From the NCBI GenBank assembly GCA_033065855.1, contig JAVXUO010002165.1:124001-188000 (forward strand): a stretch of 64,000 bases of DNA, read 5' to 3'. The stretch comes from Escallonia rubra (Eukaryota > Streptophyta > Magnoliopsida > Escalloniales > Escalloniaceae). Shown in pieces: positions 45,836-56,731 of the stretch. The notes under the pieces are model-generated. The model saw only the letters and a list, made by a program, of their open reading frames with translations. It did not search any database and had not been told where the DNA came from. The position numbers and the translations under genes are program-made. Numbering within the stretch: the first letter of the stretch is position 1; each line of letters begins with the position of its first letter.

Positions 45836-47321
45836 CTCACAAATGTAAAATACGAAAACATGTATGAAATCAAAGATAAAAAATTCACAAATCAAGATCT
45901 TTTGAATATAATTTACAAAGTGATATGACTTAATTTTTAAAACTATTTTAATTTTTTTTATATTTTGAGTGTTTCTTTTGCTATCTTAAAGTTTTTTTGA
46001 GGTGTTAATAGTCAAAGTTAAGTCCTAATATGTTGAAACATTAATTAGGTAGAATTTTAGAAGGTGTAGAATTGGTTTTCTACTCATATAAGGTAAACTA
46101 AAATTATGGCAACAATAGCAGCGAATTTTAATAATAAATTAAAGTAAAGAATCACAATGCATGTGTGATTTTGAGTAATATGGATAAAAAAGAAAAAAAA
46201 AAACTCAAAAACAAACATGATGATGTGTTGCAAAATTGACCTCAAATTCTAAATTGGGAATAATCTTATATACTAAATCATGTATGAAATCAAAGATAAA
46301 TAATTCACAAATTAAGAACTTTCGAAATTAGTTTACAAAGTGTTATGACTTAATTTTAAAAATATTTTACGTTTTTTTTCATATTTTTTAGTCTTTATTT
46401 TGTAATCTTAAAGTTTTTTTGATGCGTTAATAGTTAAAATTAAATCTTAATATGTTGATACATTGATTAGGTAGAGTTTTAGAAGGTGTAGAATTAATTT
46501 TTTACTCATATAAGGTAAACTAAAATTTTGGTATGTGTAGTTCTGATAAATATGGATGCAAAAAAAAAAAAGGACTTGAAAACCAAATTCACCCAGCAGC
46601 TCTGTTCTCGGTAGGATAAACATGATGATGTGTCACAAAATTGACCTCAAATTTTAAATTATGAATCATATATACCAATACATGCAAACAAAAAAAGAAA
46701 TCAAAGCTATGAGTTACAAATAAAGATCTTTCATTCCTATTTACGAAAATAATATACAAAGTGAATATGACTTGATTTTTGAAAATATTTTAAAACACCA
46801 ACATGGTAATTTACTTAAGAAACTATTAATTGTGTGACATTAACTTCTAAATTGGGAATCGTATACACCAATAAATGCAAACTAAAAAAAAATCAAACTG
46901 AATATGACTTAACTCTTTAAAGTATTTGAAATACAGAAATAACAGTTTAATTTCATAAATAATTTTTGAGATTACTGAATTAGAAATAAGTAAACATTAA
47001 TGTTCATGGAGCTACTTACGCGGTATGTCACCCCTTCTAATTATGCGACACATTATCTTATTTATTTTTGTGTCTTTTTTCTTTTTTACCCCAACTTACT
47101 AACACTTTAATATGGTTCATTAATTATTAAAAAAACCGTAGGTCTAATTTTCCCAATTTTTGTATAACTTCTCAAACTAGAAAATTAATTAATTCTACAC
47201 CTTCTAGAACTCTACATAATCTATATACTTATATACTAGGCCTTAATTTTAACTTTTAACACTTCAAAAATATTTCAAAATAACAAAATAAAATCTTCAA
47301 ATGTAAAATACAAAAATCATC
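45836..47321. repeat. AT-rich repeat domain, inverted and partial units
   Basis: The unit of the preceding array appears in reverse orientation at about 45,970-46,180 (GGTGTAGAATTGGTTTTCTAC, ending CACAATGCATGTGTGATT). A second partial inverted copy is at about 46,420-46,540, and a forward copy with the GCGACAC lead-in is at about 47,000-47,290. The sequence between repeats a shared motif (ATGTATGAAATCAAAGATAA). No gene seen. Confidence 0.65.
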
Positions 47322-48902
47322 TGTAACGACCCGGTCCACAACCCCACCACAGGGCATTGCCTCCCTCAAAAGGGCTAGCCAAGTAGGTACTTATGAGTTC
47401 ATAGGCAGGGTCTTATAAGGCCAATCACAAACTCTCCCACAACCGATGTGGGATATTACAATCTCCCCACCTTATTCCTTAGCGTCCTCGCTAAGGCTCG
47501 ATCACACATAGCCCAAAATCTTCATCTCTAGCCAATGTGGGATATACCCGGCTCACCCTTCGTTGCCCCAACCATCCTCTTGATGTGGGATATACCGGGG
47601 CTTGCCTTCGTTTCCCCCAACCATTGGCAACCCGACTGGAAAGCCCCAGCCTGAGCTTTCGAGAGTCGGCTCTGATACCATCTGTAACGACCCGGTCCAC
47701 GGCCCCACCACAGGGCATTGCCTCCCTTAAAAGGGCTAACCAAGTAGGTACTTATGAGTTCATAGGCAGAGTCTTATAAGGCCAATTATAAACTCTTCCA
47801 CAACCGATGTGGGATATTACAATCTCCCCACCTTATTCCTTAGCGTCCTCGCTAAGGCTCGATCACACATAGCCCAGAATCTTTCATCTCTAGCCAATGT
47901 GGGATATACCCAGCTCACCCTTCGTTGCCCCAACCATCCTCTTGATGTGGGATATACCCGGGCTTGCCTTCGTTTCCCCGAACCATCGGTAACCCGACTG
48001 GACACCCCAGCCCGAGCTTTCGAGAGTCGGCTCTGATACCATTTGTAACGACCCGGTCCACGGCCCCACCACAGGGCATTGCCTCCCTCAAAAGGGCTAG
48101 CCAAGTAGGTACTTATGAGTTCCTTGGCAATGTCTTATAAGGCCAATCGCAAACTCTCTCACAACCGATGTGGGATATTACAATCTCCCCACCTTATTCC
48201 TTAGCGTCTTCGCTAAGGCTCAATCACACATAGCCCAGAATCTTCCTCTCTAGCCAATGTGGGATATACCTGGCTCACCCTTCGTTGCCCCAACCATCCT
48301 CTTGATGTGGGATATACCGGGGCTTGCCTTCGTTTCCCCCAACCATTGGCAACCCGACTGGACAGCCCAGCCCGAGCTTTCGAGAGTTGGCTCTGATACC
48401 ATCTGTAACAACCCGGTCCACGGCCCCACCACAGGGCATTGCCTCCCTCAAAAGGGCTAGCCAAGTAGGTACTTATGAGTTCCTTGGCAAGGTCTTATAA
48501 GGGTCATCTCATACTATTCCACATCCGATGTGGGATATTACAATCTTCCCTCCTTATACCTTAGCGTCCTCGCTAAAGCTTGATCACACATAGCCCAGAA
48601 TCTTCCTCTCTAGCCAATGTGGGATATACCCGGCTCACCCTTCGTTGCCCCAACCATCCTCTTGATGTGGGATATACCGGGGCTTGCCTTCGTTTTCCCC
48701 AACCATTGGCAACCCGACTGGACAACCCAGCCCGAGCTTTCGAGAGTCGGCTCTGATACCATCTGTAACGACCCGGTCCACGGCCCCACCACATGGCATT
48801 GCCTCCCTCAAAAGGGCTAGCCAAGTAGGTACTTATGAGTTCATAGGCAGGGTCTTATAAGGCCAATCACAAACTCTCCCACAACCGATGTGGGATATTA
48901 CA
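47322..48902 (-). mobile_element. TRIM-type LTR array: five LTRs, four internal domains
   Basis: Small non-coding LTR retrotransposon units in tandem on the minus strand. The LTR is 139 bp (TGTAATATCC to GGTCGTTACA) at 47,322-47,460, 47,683-47,821, 48,044-48,182, 48,404-48,542 and 48,764-48,902. The four internals (47,461-47,682, 47,822-48,043, 48,183-48,403, 48,543-48,763) are 221-222 bp. Read on the minus strand each begins next to an LTR end with the initiator-Met primer site (TGGTATCAGAGC) and ends with a purine-rich tract (GGTGGGGAGAT) before the next LTR. There is no protein-coding part, as expected for TRIM elements, and open frames here are chance. No 5-bp target duplication was seen around the array. 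The 5S rRNA-like segment of Cassandra is absent. Confidence 0.85.
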
Positions 48903-50366
48903 CCCTACTTATTAACTCTTTACTGCAATTTATTATTGGAAAATTTGTTGGTATAATTATCCCGATATTTGTAAATAATTATAAAACTAGAAAGTCAATT
49001 GTACAACTTTTAAAACTCTATGCTATAGACATATATTTATATATTAGCTAGGCTTTGATTTTGACTATTAGCACCTCAAGAGAACTTTATTAAAATATTA
49101 AAGAAAATTATGACAACCATGTATGAAACTAAAGACCATACTAAAAAATTAAAAGGTTTTTTCTTTTACATTTTACGAAAGCAATATATAAACCAACAAT
49201 GACTTAATTTTTCAAAATACGTCAAAATATCAAAATAGACGTGTATTTAAGAAATTAGTTTTACCTAAATAGCACAAACTTTGAAATGAAAATAATATAC
49301 ACCTAACAAATCCCAAAAAAAAGGGGAATCACAACTTATTTGACTTAATTTTCAAACAAACTTTAAAATGACAAAATATAAATTCACTTTCACAAATTAA
49401 TTTTAGTTAGATTACCTTAATCTCTTAAACTTAAATTATATACTCCTTTTAAATACGAAAAAAATCAATTATAAGCATCAATTCGTAAGCTCTTTGCGTC
49501 ATCAATTATTAGATTACTCGGGCTTTTAAAAAACTCTAACCAAGAAATAATGTAAAAACACGAGAGACAATATTATATATTAAAATAAATCTTATATATA
49601 TCTCATAAGTTGAAATTTTTTTCATACTATACTTAGTAAATAAAGTAAATTATTGTTATTTAATTATGACTTTTATAACTTAAAGTATTCAACAAGATAA
49701 GAACCAAAAATTTAAAGAGCAAAATTAAGTAAAGATAAAAAAAAATGTTGTAGTTTTACTTGCACTTTAGAAAAACTCTAAATTAGAAAGAATGTAAAAA
49801 CACGAGAGACAAAATTATATATTGAAATAATTGTTGAAGATTACTAGAAATTAATATGATTACTAGCATTTAAACAAACTTTAAATATGAAAAATATTAG
49901 TATTCATTAAAATTAATGTTGTAGTTCATAATTCAGTATGTGAAATTGCTTTACACTCTTAATGAACAAATAAAATAATTAGAACTTAGGCATTACTATA
50001 ATCACCTGAATATATTATAAAATTAGAACTCAATCAATAATCTACAAAGAAAAAAGATAAGTAAGTGACCATAAAAAGGAATTTTTTTTAAACCTAAATT
50101 ATTACAGGTGCTTCTATCACAGTCTATACGATAAACTAGATGTGAACAAATTTTTTATCCATTTGACATATCTTTTACTCAATCACATAGTAGTATAATA
50201 ATTACTTTAAAAAAAATCGTATGATCGTATCGTTCTTCTAATATTATCTTGAACTATCGTCTGTAATCGTACGATCTTTCACAAATTTAATAAATGTGGA
50301 ATCAGTTCAATATTTACTATTTTCGAACATTTTTCAGTTTTATGTTTTTTCTTAAGTTTCTTTTTA
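48903..50366. repeat. AT-rich repeat domain between TRIM array and Mutator-like element
   Basis: A forward repeat unit at about 48,905-49,110, then AT-rich sequence with a direct repeat of about 60 bp (AATGTAAAAACACGAGAGAC at about 49,550 and 49,793). No gene seen. Confidence 0.55.
50358..50366. repeat. 9-bp target duplication, left (Mutator-like copy 2)
   Basis: TTCTTTTTA, identical to 51,454-51,462. Confidence 0.85.
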
Positions 50367-51453
50367 GGGCTAATTACACCTATGTCCCTGAGGTTAGGGC
50401 ATAATTACAGGCAAGGACAATAGTTTGGACAAATTACACTTATGTCCGTTGACCAAACGGAATTAAAAAAACCCTAACGGTTTTAATGAAAAGACATTAT
50501 TGCCCCTAAATTGGAACCTTAATTTTTTTCCAATGCCATTACTTCAACTAAAACAGAAAATCAACCTTCATCTAAAACAGAAAATGAACCTTATTTAAAT
50601 CACTGCCTCACCATCATCTTCAAATTAGTGTTTTAAGGTGCACAATTCGATAGGAACCAAACCAAACTAAGAGGACGGATGGTTTCAAGGATGATTTGTC
50701 TTGTCCGGCTGAAACTCCTCCACCCCGTTAGCCCGAGCTCCGCCTGACTCCTCCACCCCATCAGCCCAGCTGGATGAGCACTAGTAGTTCTACGATCAGA
50801 CATCAATCTCTCCGGTCGCATCTTAGACTAAAGATCGTGAGAGCACTGAAATCTCGTCGCATCTGTAACCTCGCAAAAATTGCGGCGATCATGAGGGAGG
50901 GGGTTGCCGATGTGGACTAAGATGATGGAGGAGGCTTGGGCTGCTGGCAGGGTGGGGCGAGGGAAGGGGCTTGGGTTACCGGTGACATGGGTCGAAGGAG
51001 GGGACTGGGCTGCCGGCGGTGTGGGGTTCAGATCTGAGACCAAATTAAGTTTCCCAACCCTAATTTGAAAATTAGGGTTTTAAAATCCTAATTTTCAAAT
51101 TAGGGTTGGATTTTGAAACCCTAACTTTTAAATCAGGGTTTGGAATCCTCTTAATTTCAGGGTTTTAAAGGCTAATTTTTAAATTAGGGTTTCAAAACCC
51201 TAGTTTTAAAAACTTAGGGTTTGATATCCTAATTTGAAAATTATAAAAATTATTCAGACATACTGTACAAGGGTAGTATTGCAAATTTTAAAATACGTAA
51301 TGATGAAAAGTACACTTTTTGGACAGAACCCTGACGGATTGGACACGGCTGATACATTTTAAAAGTGTTTGGTCACGGAATGTTACATTTTAAAACCTAG
51401 TGTCCTTGACTGTAATTATACCCTAACCTCAGGGATATAGTTGTAATTAGCCC
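50367..51453. mobile_element. Non-autonomous Mutator-like element (copy 2)
   Basis: A 1,087-bp element with ends GGGCTAATTACACC and mirrored AATTAGCCC. The terminal inverted similarity extends through TATGTCCCTGAGGTTAGGG. A perfect 9-bp flanking duplication (TTCTTTTTA) is the Mutator hallmark. The terminal 200 or so bases on each side match the element at 19,366-20,428, but the GC-rich interior (about 50,690-51,045) is different sequence, so the two copies carry different cargo. At 51,050-51,240 the telobox-like motif AACCCTAATTT recurs in alternating orientation. No transposase. Confidence 0.85.
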
Positions 51454-51462
51454 TTCTTTTTA
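51454..51462. repeat. 9-bp target duplication, right (Mutator-like copy 2)
   Basis: TTCTTTTTA, identical to 50,358-50,366. Confidence 0.85.
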
Positions 51463-52660
51463 TTATGATGATACTTATATTTGAAATGCATTAATGTGAC
51501 ATATTTTAAATTTGATGATCGCTCCACGCGAATATAAATAAAGCTTAGTTCAAAATCATCGACATAACGCCTAAATAACCAATCTTAACTCTACCAAAAT
51601 ATACAGACACTCAAACGTACGAATACATAAGTCGTTAACTATAACCGACTTGAGCCTTGCCTGTGTTACTGGACTAATAAATAAATATATAATAGACGAA
51701 ACGTTTTGCATTGTGGAGGCGATACATAAGCTTTTTTTTAACATTGTTTTCCCTTTTCACCACTTTTAATTATGCGACACGTCATCTTTTTTTAATTTTG
51801 TGACACACCGTTATCTTTGTTTTTTGTATTTCATTCCTCTTTTACCTCTAGTTATTAGAATTTCACATGCATCATGACTCTTTACTATAATTTATTATTA
51901 AAAAATTCGATGGTATTATTACTATAAATTTAGTTGACCATATAACAGTAAAAAATCAATTCTACACATTCTATAACTCTACCTAATCAATGTATCAACA
52001 TATTAAGACTTAATTTTGACTATTAACACCTAAAAAATACTTTATATAACAAAATAAACACTCAAACATAAAGAAAAAACATAAATTACATGTCATCATG
52101 TTTGTTTTGATGTACTATTCTTCCTTTACCTCAGCTTATTAAAATCACACATGTATCATGACCTTTTATTATAATTTATTATTAAAAATTCGGAGATATT
52201 ATTATCATAAATTTAGTAGACCTTAGAAGAGTAAAAAATCTCTTCTACACCTTCTAAAGCTCTACCTAATCAATTCCCAACATATTAGGACTTGATTTTG
52301 ACTATTAACATCTCAAAAATACTTTATATAACACATCATGTGTTTCTTTGATGTTTCGTTCCTCTTCTACCTCTACTTATTATAGTCACACATGCACCAT
52401 GACTCTTTATTGTAACTTGTTATTGAAAAATTCGGAGGTATAATTAATATAAATTTAGTGTTGACCTTATAAGTGTAAAAAAACAATTCTACACCTTCTA
52501 AAGCTCTACTAATCAATGTATCAACATATTGGAACTTAATTTTGATTATTAGCACCTCAAAAACACTTTAAATAACAAACTAAACACTCCAACATAAAGA
52601 AAACATGTCACTTATGAAAAAAAATTAGGTCACAAATTAAAAGCTTTCTTTTCTTTATAC
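51463..52660. repeat. AT-rich repeat domain, second lead-in and three units
   Basis: The lead-in GACGAAACGTTTTGCATTGT at about 51,677 (compare 44,615) and GCGACACGTCATC at 51,774 precede units near 51,850, 52,130 and 52,375. It is a second start of the same composite repeat in the same orientation as at 44,600. No gene seen. Confidence 0.7.
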
Positions 52661-52665
52661 GGAAG
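52661..52665. repeat. Target site duplication, left (Sirevirus element)
   Basis: GGAAG directly before the left LTR, matching 62,975-62,979. Confidence 0.85.
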
Positions 52666-53943
52666 TGAAACCAATAAAATAACCCTAGAGGGGGGGTGAA
52701 TAGGGTTTTAAGACTACTTTAAAATATAACAACCAACAAACCTTAATCTCAAAAACTCAAGTAAACAAACAACCAATCTCAACACAATATGTAAAACAAT
52801 AATGTAAAGAGAGAAGGGTTTAGAGATACTTGACAATGAGAATTAAATGGTTCGGCTTGATATACCCACAAGCCTACGTCCACCCCTTCAAGGAAGTCCC
52901 TTGAAAGGCCCTAGAATCCACTAGTATGATCTTCCTTACGGGTCAAGATCGAACCTCTTACAATCCCTTGATGCTATGCCCACATCAAGAACAAGCTTTG
53001 ACAAACCCAAAGCTCCAAAGCTTGACAACCCCAAGCTTTGATACAAGAACCTTTCAATGATGAAATGAGTACAAGATTTCACTCTTAAGAAGTAGATGAG
53101 TACAAGTTGAAGTACTAGAACAAGAGAGATGAGTGTATGATGACTTATGAAAGTGTATCTCTCTCTAATGTAAGCTCACAATAAATGCTCTCTTGAAAAG
53201 GGTGAGAAATCAATGAAAACAAGAGAGATTTGAACAATTGCTTTGATCTTTGAGAATATGAAAGATAGGAGAGCTTTGAATGCAATTGATGATTGAAAAC
53301 AATGCCCAAAATGAGTATTTATAGAGCTGGGAATAAATATGACCGTTTGGGGTTAGGTAGGGCATTAAATGCGCCAAACGGTAAATGCAGTCGACTGCAA
53401 TGCCCATTGCAGTCGACTGTAACCCAAAAAGTAGCCGTTGGAATTTCAAAATTCCAACTTGCAGTCGACTGCATTAAATGCAGTCGACTGTAATGGCCTA
53501 CTGGAAGTATTGCAGTCGACTGCATTGAATGCAGTCGACTGTAATACCCTACTGCCCAACATGCAGTCGACTGCATCCCAATGCAGTCGACTGCATCCCT
53601 GAAAAATGCAGTTTCCTGTTTTTAAAGCATAAAAAACTTTTTATGCATGCAAGGGAAACCTATGGGCAAGTTCTAGGTATACAGTCATCGTAACGATCAT
53701 CTCTCTATGTCTAGTTTACAAAGACGGAAATAAAAGCATGAAAACTTCAATCGTCGAATTTCCTCTTTGATGCGTTCCGTTGAGAGTCTTTGATCGTGTT
53801 GCTCGTCTAATAATCCGTTTGCATGAGTATGAGATTGTTCCTATTGCTTCATCAACTCAATGCATGTTAGACAGCATAATCATCAATGTTAGTTATCATC
53901 AAAATCAAATATAATCCTAGGTTAAATAACCGTAGGGTTAACA
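52666..53943 (-). repeat. 3' LTR of the Sirevirus element
   Basis: TGTTAACCCT to TTGGTTTCA on the minus strand, 1,278 bp, near-identical to 61,697-62,974. Contains eight CAGTCGACTG palindromes (53,388-53,593) and a TATAAATA box (53,316-53,323). Confidence 0.93.
53388..53593. promoter_or_regulatory. Array of eight CAGTCGACTG palindromes in the 3' LTR
   Basis: Copies begin at 53,388, 53,410, 53,462, 53,481, 53,513, 53,532, 53,564 and 53,584. Several extend to the 14-bp palindrome TGCAGTCGACTGCA. The array is 65 bp upstream of the TATA box on the element's strand. Palindromic repeats before the LTR TATA box are a known Sirevirus feature. The 5' LTR has the same array at 62,419-62,624. Confidence 0.85.
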
Positions 53944-54178
53944 ATCTCCCCCTTTTTGATGATGGCAAACATTGATTCAAATAATATGAGAAATATAAGA
54001 TAATATGCGAAGTGAAGCATAACAATCTCAATTTAAAAAACCATAAGGGGTCATGAGAAGAAATCATGACAAAACGCTCCCCCTATCTAAAGCAATGTAG
54101 GGCTCCCCCTAACTAAAGTAATATATGCTCATATCAAGTCCACACAAATAAGAATCAACAATATTTTCTCCCCCTTTT
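53944..54178 (-). other. Polypurine tract and iterated polypurine-like motifs
   Basis: The tract adjoining the 3' LTR (53,944-53,957) reads AAAAAGGGGGAGAT on the minus strand. GGGGGAG-type copies recur at about 54,077-54,086, 54,103-54,111 and 54,167-54,178. Multiple such motifs before the 3' LTR are typical of Sireviruses. Confidence 0.75.
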
Positions 54179-54502
54179 GACATCATTGAAAAAAATCAAG
54201 GGTGTGTGTGAAAGTGATCAACGTATGTATCCATCTATGGATAATCATTATAGCCAACAAGGGCATTCAAAAACAAGAAATCATAAGTACTTGAATATCC
54301 ATCAAAAGGTATATCAAGACTTGTAATAATAGCACATAAAAAACATAATATAAATCAAACGTGCCGCAAGAGAAGCGAGAATCAAAGTGCTAATTTAAAC
54401 CAAGTTTTAATAATACTACGCATAACATCCATGACAAGTTTTGAAATACATAAACGAGTCTGAGAGCATAAGCAAATAAAGACATAAATCAAGTCCTAAC
54501 GC

Positions 54503-55801
54503 CTAAGGACCCGATGGTGGAGGTGGTGGATGAAAGAAGTCCTCCTCGGGACACTGAATCCCACAATGATTCTCCATGCGAGAAAGGCGTCGACTGAGCT
54601 GGCTATGGGCGAGATCCATCCGACTGAAACCGGCATGCATATGCTGCTGCATCATATCTAAGCGTGCGAGGATCGCGTCATATCCAGAAGTAGAAGGACC
54701 GGAAGAAGTGCCCGCCTCATATGTACCCGAAAAGATCAACGGAGGTGAATCACGATCAATCCCGTCGCCGACAGCGCGATCAGCATCAGCATCAGCATCA
54801 ACATCAACATCAACATCAACATCAACATCAACGTCCTCATCATCATCACCATCAGCCTCATCAGCCTCATCCTCATCATCATCGACAGGGACATCGTCCA
54901 TGTCAGGCTCCGGTAAGAAGCGGTCATGACCATCTAAAAGGCCCTTTCTACGAAGGGTAGAGCTGTCTAGTACGAGGTGCCTAGTGACCTCAATATACTC
55001 ACCCATAAGAGGTATGTCAAATGCAGCAAGAATGCGAGTGAGTAGGAGGCCATATGGTAGAGCTAAGGCAGGATGTGAGGCGCTCCTAATCATGTTTAAC
55101 ATGATGAGACGAGGGAGGTTAAGCGGTGTGCCAGAGCGAAAGAAGGTCAGGAGCTGAACGTCCAAGTAAGAAACAAGTGAAAGACCTCCAGTTCTCGGAA
55201 TGACGTTGTGAGCGATGATATGATGGAACAGACGAGACAGAGGTGGTAGGTCACGTAGGCTGGGCTTGCTCGCAGCCCGAACCTGTCGACAATGAAGTGT
55301 ATGTCGAAGCTGCTCCTCAATAGTAAAAGGTCGGTCAAACCAATGTGACTGACCGGCTACAGGAATCATGTCTAAAGAAAATGAGAAACCACTATCAGGG
55401 AGGTCTAGAATAGTGGCTAGACGAGACTGAGAGAATGAGATGCGGCGTCCAAAAACATAGGACGTGAGGGTGCATGACTCAGAAGCTATGCTCCAATTCA
55501 AATTCGCATAAAATAGGCGGATGGCATCAGGATAATAGAGAGTGGTGTTTCTATCTGTGAAGCGATCTAGAAGACTATCCTGAAGGGTTCTAAGAACACC
55601 TATGGTGAAAAGAAAAGGAGTATCCAGTCTCAAACCTGGAGTCAGAGGGGAAGAGAGTTGGGCAGAAAAGCGATCGGCAGCCTCGCGGGTCCGATATCGA
55701 TTTTGATCAAATTCAACCGCGATAGGCTCGGGCTCGGGCTCGGGTGCGGGTGCAGCTCGTGAACGAGATGAACTGGCACGTGCACGTTTCTCTCTTGCCA
55801 T
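54503..55801 (-). CDS. Sirevirus third open frame (env-like position), putative plant transposon protein
   Basis: A frame of 432 codons from the ATG at 55,801 (MAREKRARASSS). It is open 23 codons further upstream, but that hydrophobic stretch looks like leader rather than protein. An N-terminal basic and EP-rich stretch is followed by a folded region of about 260 residues (FDQNRYRTREAADRFSAQ, LYYPDAIRLFYANL, GRRISFSQSRLATILDLP). This resembles the 'putative plant transposon protein' family found in many plant retroelements. Next come a very acidic tract with DV and DA repeats, a Met-rich amphipathic helix (LARLDMMQQHMHAGFSRMDL) and a Pro-rich C-terminus. It sits between pol and the 3' LTR in the element's sense, where some Sireviruses carry an env-like frame, but no clear membrane anchor was seen after the ATG. 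Function unknown. Confidence 0.7.
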   Translation of the reverse strand: MAREKRARASSSRSRAAPAPEPEPEPIAVEFDQNRYRTREAADRFSAQLSSPLTPGLRLDTPFLFTIGVLRTLQDSLLDRFTDRNTTLYYPDAIRLFYANLNWSIASESCTLTSYVFGRRISFSQSRLATILDLPDSGFSFSLDMIPVAGQSHWFDRPFTIEEQLRHTLHCRQVRAASKPSLRDLPPLSRLFHHIIAHNVIPRTGGLSLVSYLDVQLLTFFRSGTPLNLPRLIMLNMIRSASHPALALPYGLLLTRILAAFDIPLMGEYIEVTRHLVLDSSTLRRKGLLDGHDRFLPEPDMDDVPVDDDEDEADEADGDDDEDVDVDVDVDVDVDADADADRAVGDGIDRDSPPLIFSGTYEAGTSSGPSTSGYDAILARLDMMQQHMHAGFSRMDLAHSQLSRRLSRMENHCGIQCPEEDFFHPPPPPSGP

Positions 55802-56430
55802 TCTGAAAGAGTCTAAACAGAGAAATAAAAAATGTAAGATACATGAAGATGCAAAAAAAATGGAAAACATAAAAAATTGAGAAAATGATAAACCCTAATT
55901 CATGCAATTTGGGGAAAATTTAATTTTGGACAAATCGAATGAAATTAACCATGTATAATCGAGCAATAGACATAACTAAGCATGAATCAAGTGAGTAAAC
56001 ATGTAATTGCATAATCAATTTGAAGAAATTTTGACAATTTGAGAAACCCTAGTTTATGAAAATTGGGGAAAAACGAATTGTGCATGAAAACATGTAATTA
56101 AACTATGTAGGAACATGTAATAAGCAGCCCTAAACATGAATCAAGCGGTAAATCATACAATGGCATGCTTAATTTGAGTAGATCTGAAGAAATATACTAT
56201 ATAGAGCAATATCGAATTTCAACAGATTTTGAACAATGTAGGGGGAGTCGGTCAGAGAAAGTGCGGAAAACATGGATTGGAGGAGGATTTGGGAGGATTT
56301 ACGTACCAATTTCAAGACAAACGATGAAGAAATGAGTTCTAGGAGAGAGGAAAGCTGCGGTTCGAAGAGAGGGAGAGAAATTCTGCAGAAATCTGAGATC
56401 TGGCTCGATTTATGCCCTTTCCCCGTAACG

Positions 56431-56528
56431 CAGTCGACTGCATTCCGAAATGCAGTCGACTGTATTGTCCAATGCAGTCGACTGTATTGTCCAATGCAGT
56501 CGACTGTATTGCCTAATGCAGTCGACTT
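56431..56528. promoter_or_regulatory. Internal array of five CAGTCGACTG palindromes
   Basis: Copies begin at 56,431, 56,453, 56,475, 56,497 and 56,519 (the last imperfect), at a regular 22-bp spacing. They lie between pol (ending at 56,732) and the third frame (starting at 55,801). A weak TATA-like CATAAATC is at about 56,407-56,414 on the minus strand, just downstream in the element's sense. The layout copies the LTR promoter, so this may be a separate promoter for the third frame. Confidence 0.5.
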
Positions 56529-56731
56529 CAATGCAAAAAATCAAACAGTCTTGAACATGATTATGCATATTAATATTGCAATAGAAGTGTGTACAAATCA
56601 TAAAAATCTATAAAATCATCTTTTGTTTTGAAAGTAAAACATCAACCAAAGCATGCTATGTGCATATGAGAAAATGCTCAAGCATGTAAAGAGCAACAAG
56701 CATGTTTATGCACAAGAGATATAACATTTAG

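Noticed and set aside
47491-48824. Several overlapping open frames of 60-95 codons on both strands
   Set aside because: They repeat with the 360-bp period of the TRIM array and cross LTR and internal domains. They are chance frames in a non-coding element.
47322-48902. Cassandra-type TRIM identity
   Set aside because: The LTR shows no 5S rRNA-like segment.
50633-51043. Minus-strand frames of 62 and 71 codons
   Set aside because: Inside the second Mutator-like element, with no domain and Pro/Ser-rich by composition.
53388-53593. Regularly spaced palindromes resembling a CRISPR array
   Set aside because: Plant nuclear DNA. The palindromes lie in an LTR promoter region, spacers are short and unequal, and the set recurs in the other LTR.
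56169-56613. Overlapping frames of 113-120 codons around the internal palindrome array
   Set aside because: They read through the palindromes on both strands and look like non-coding leader or promoter sequence.
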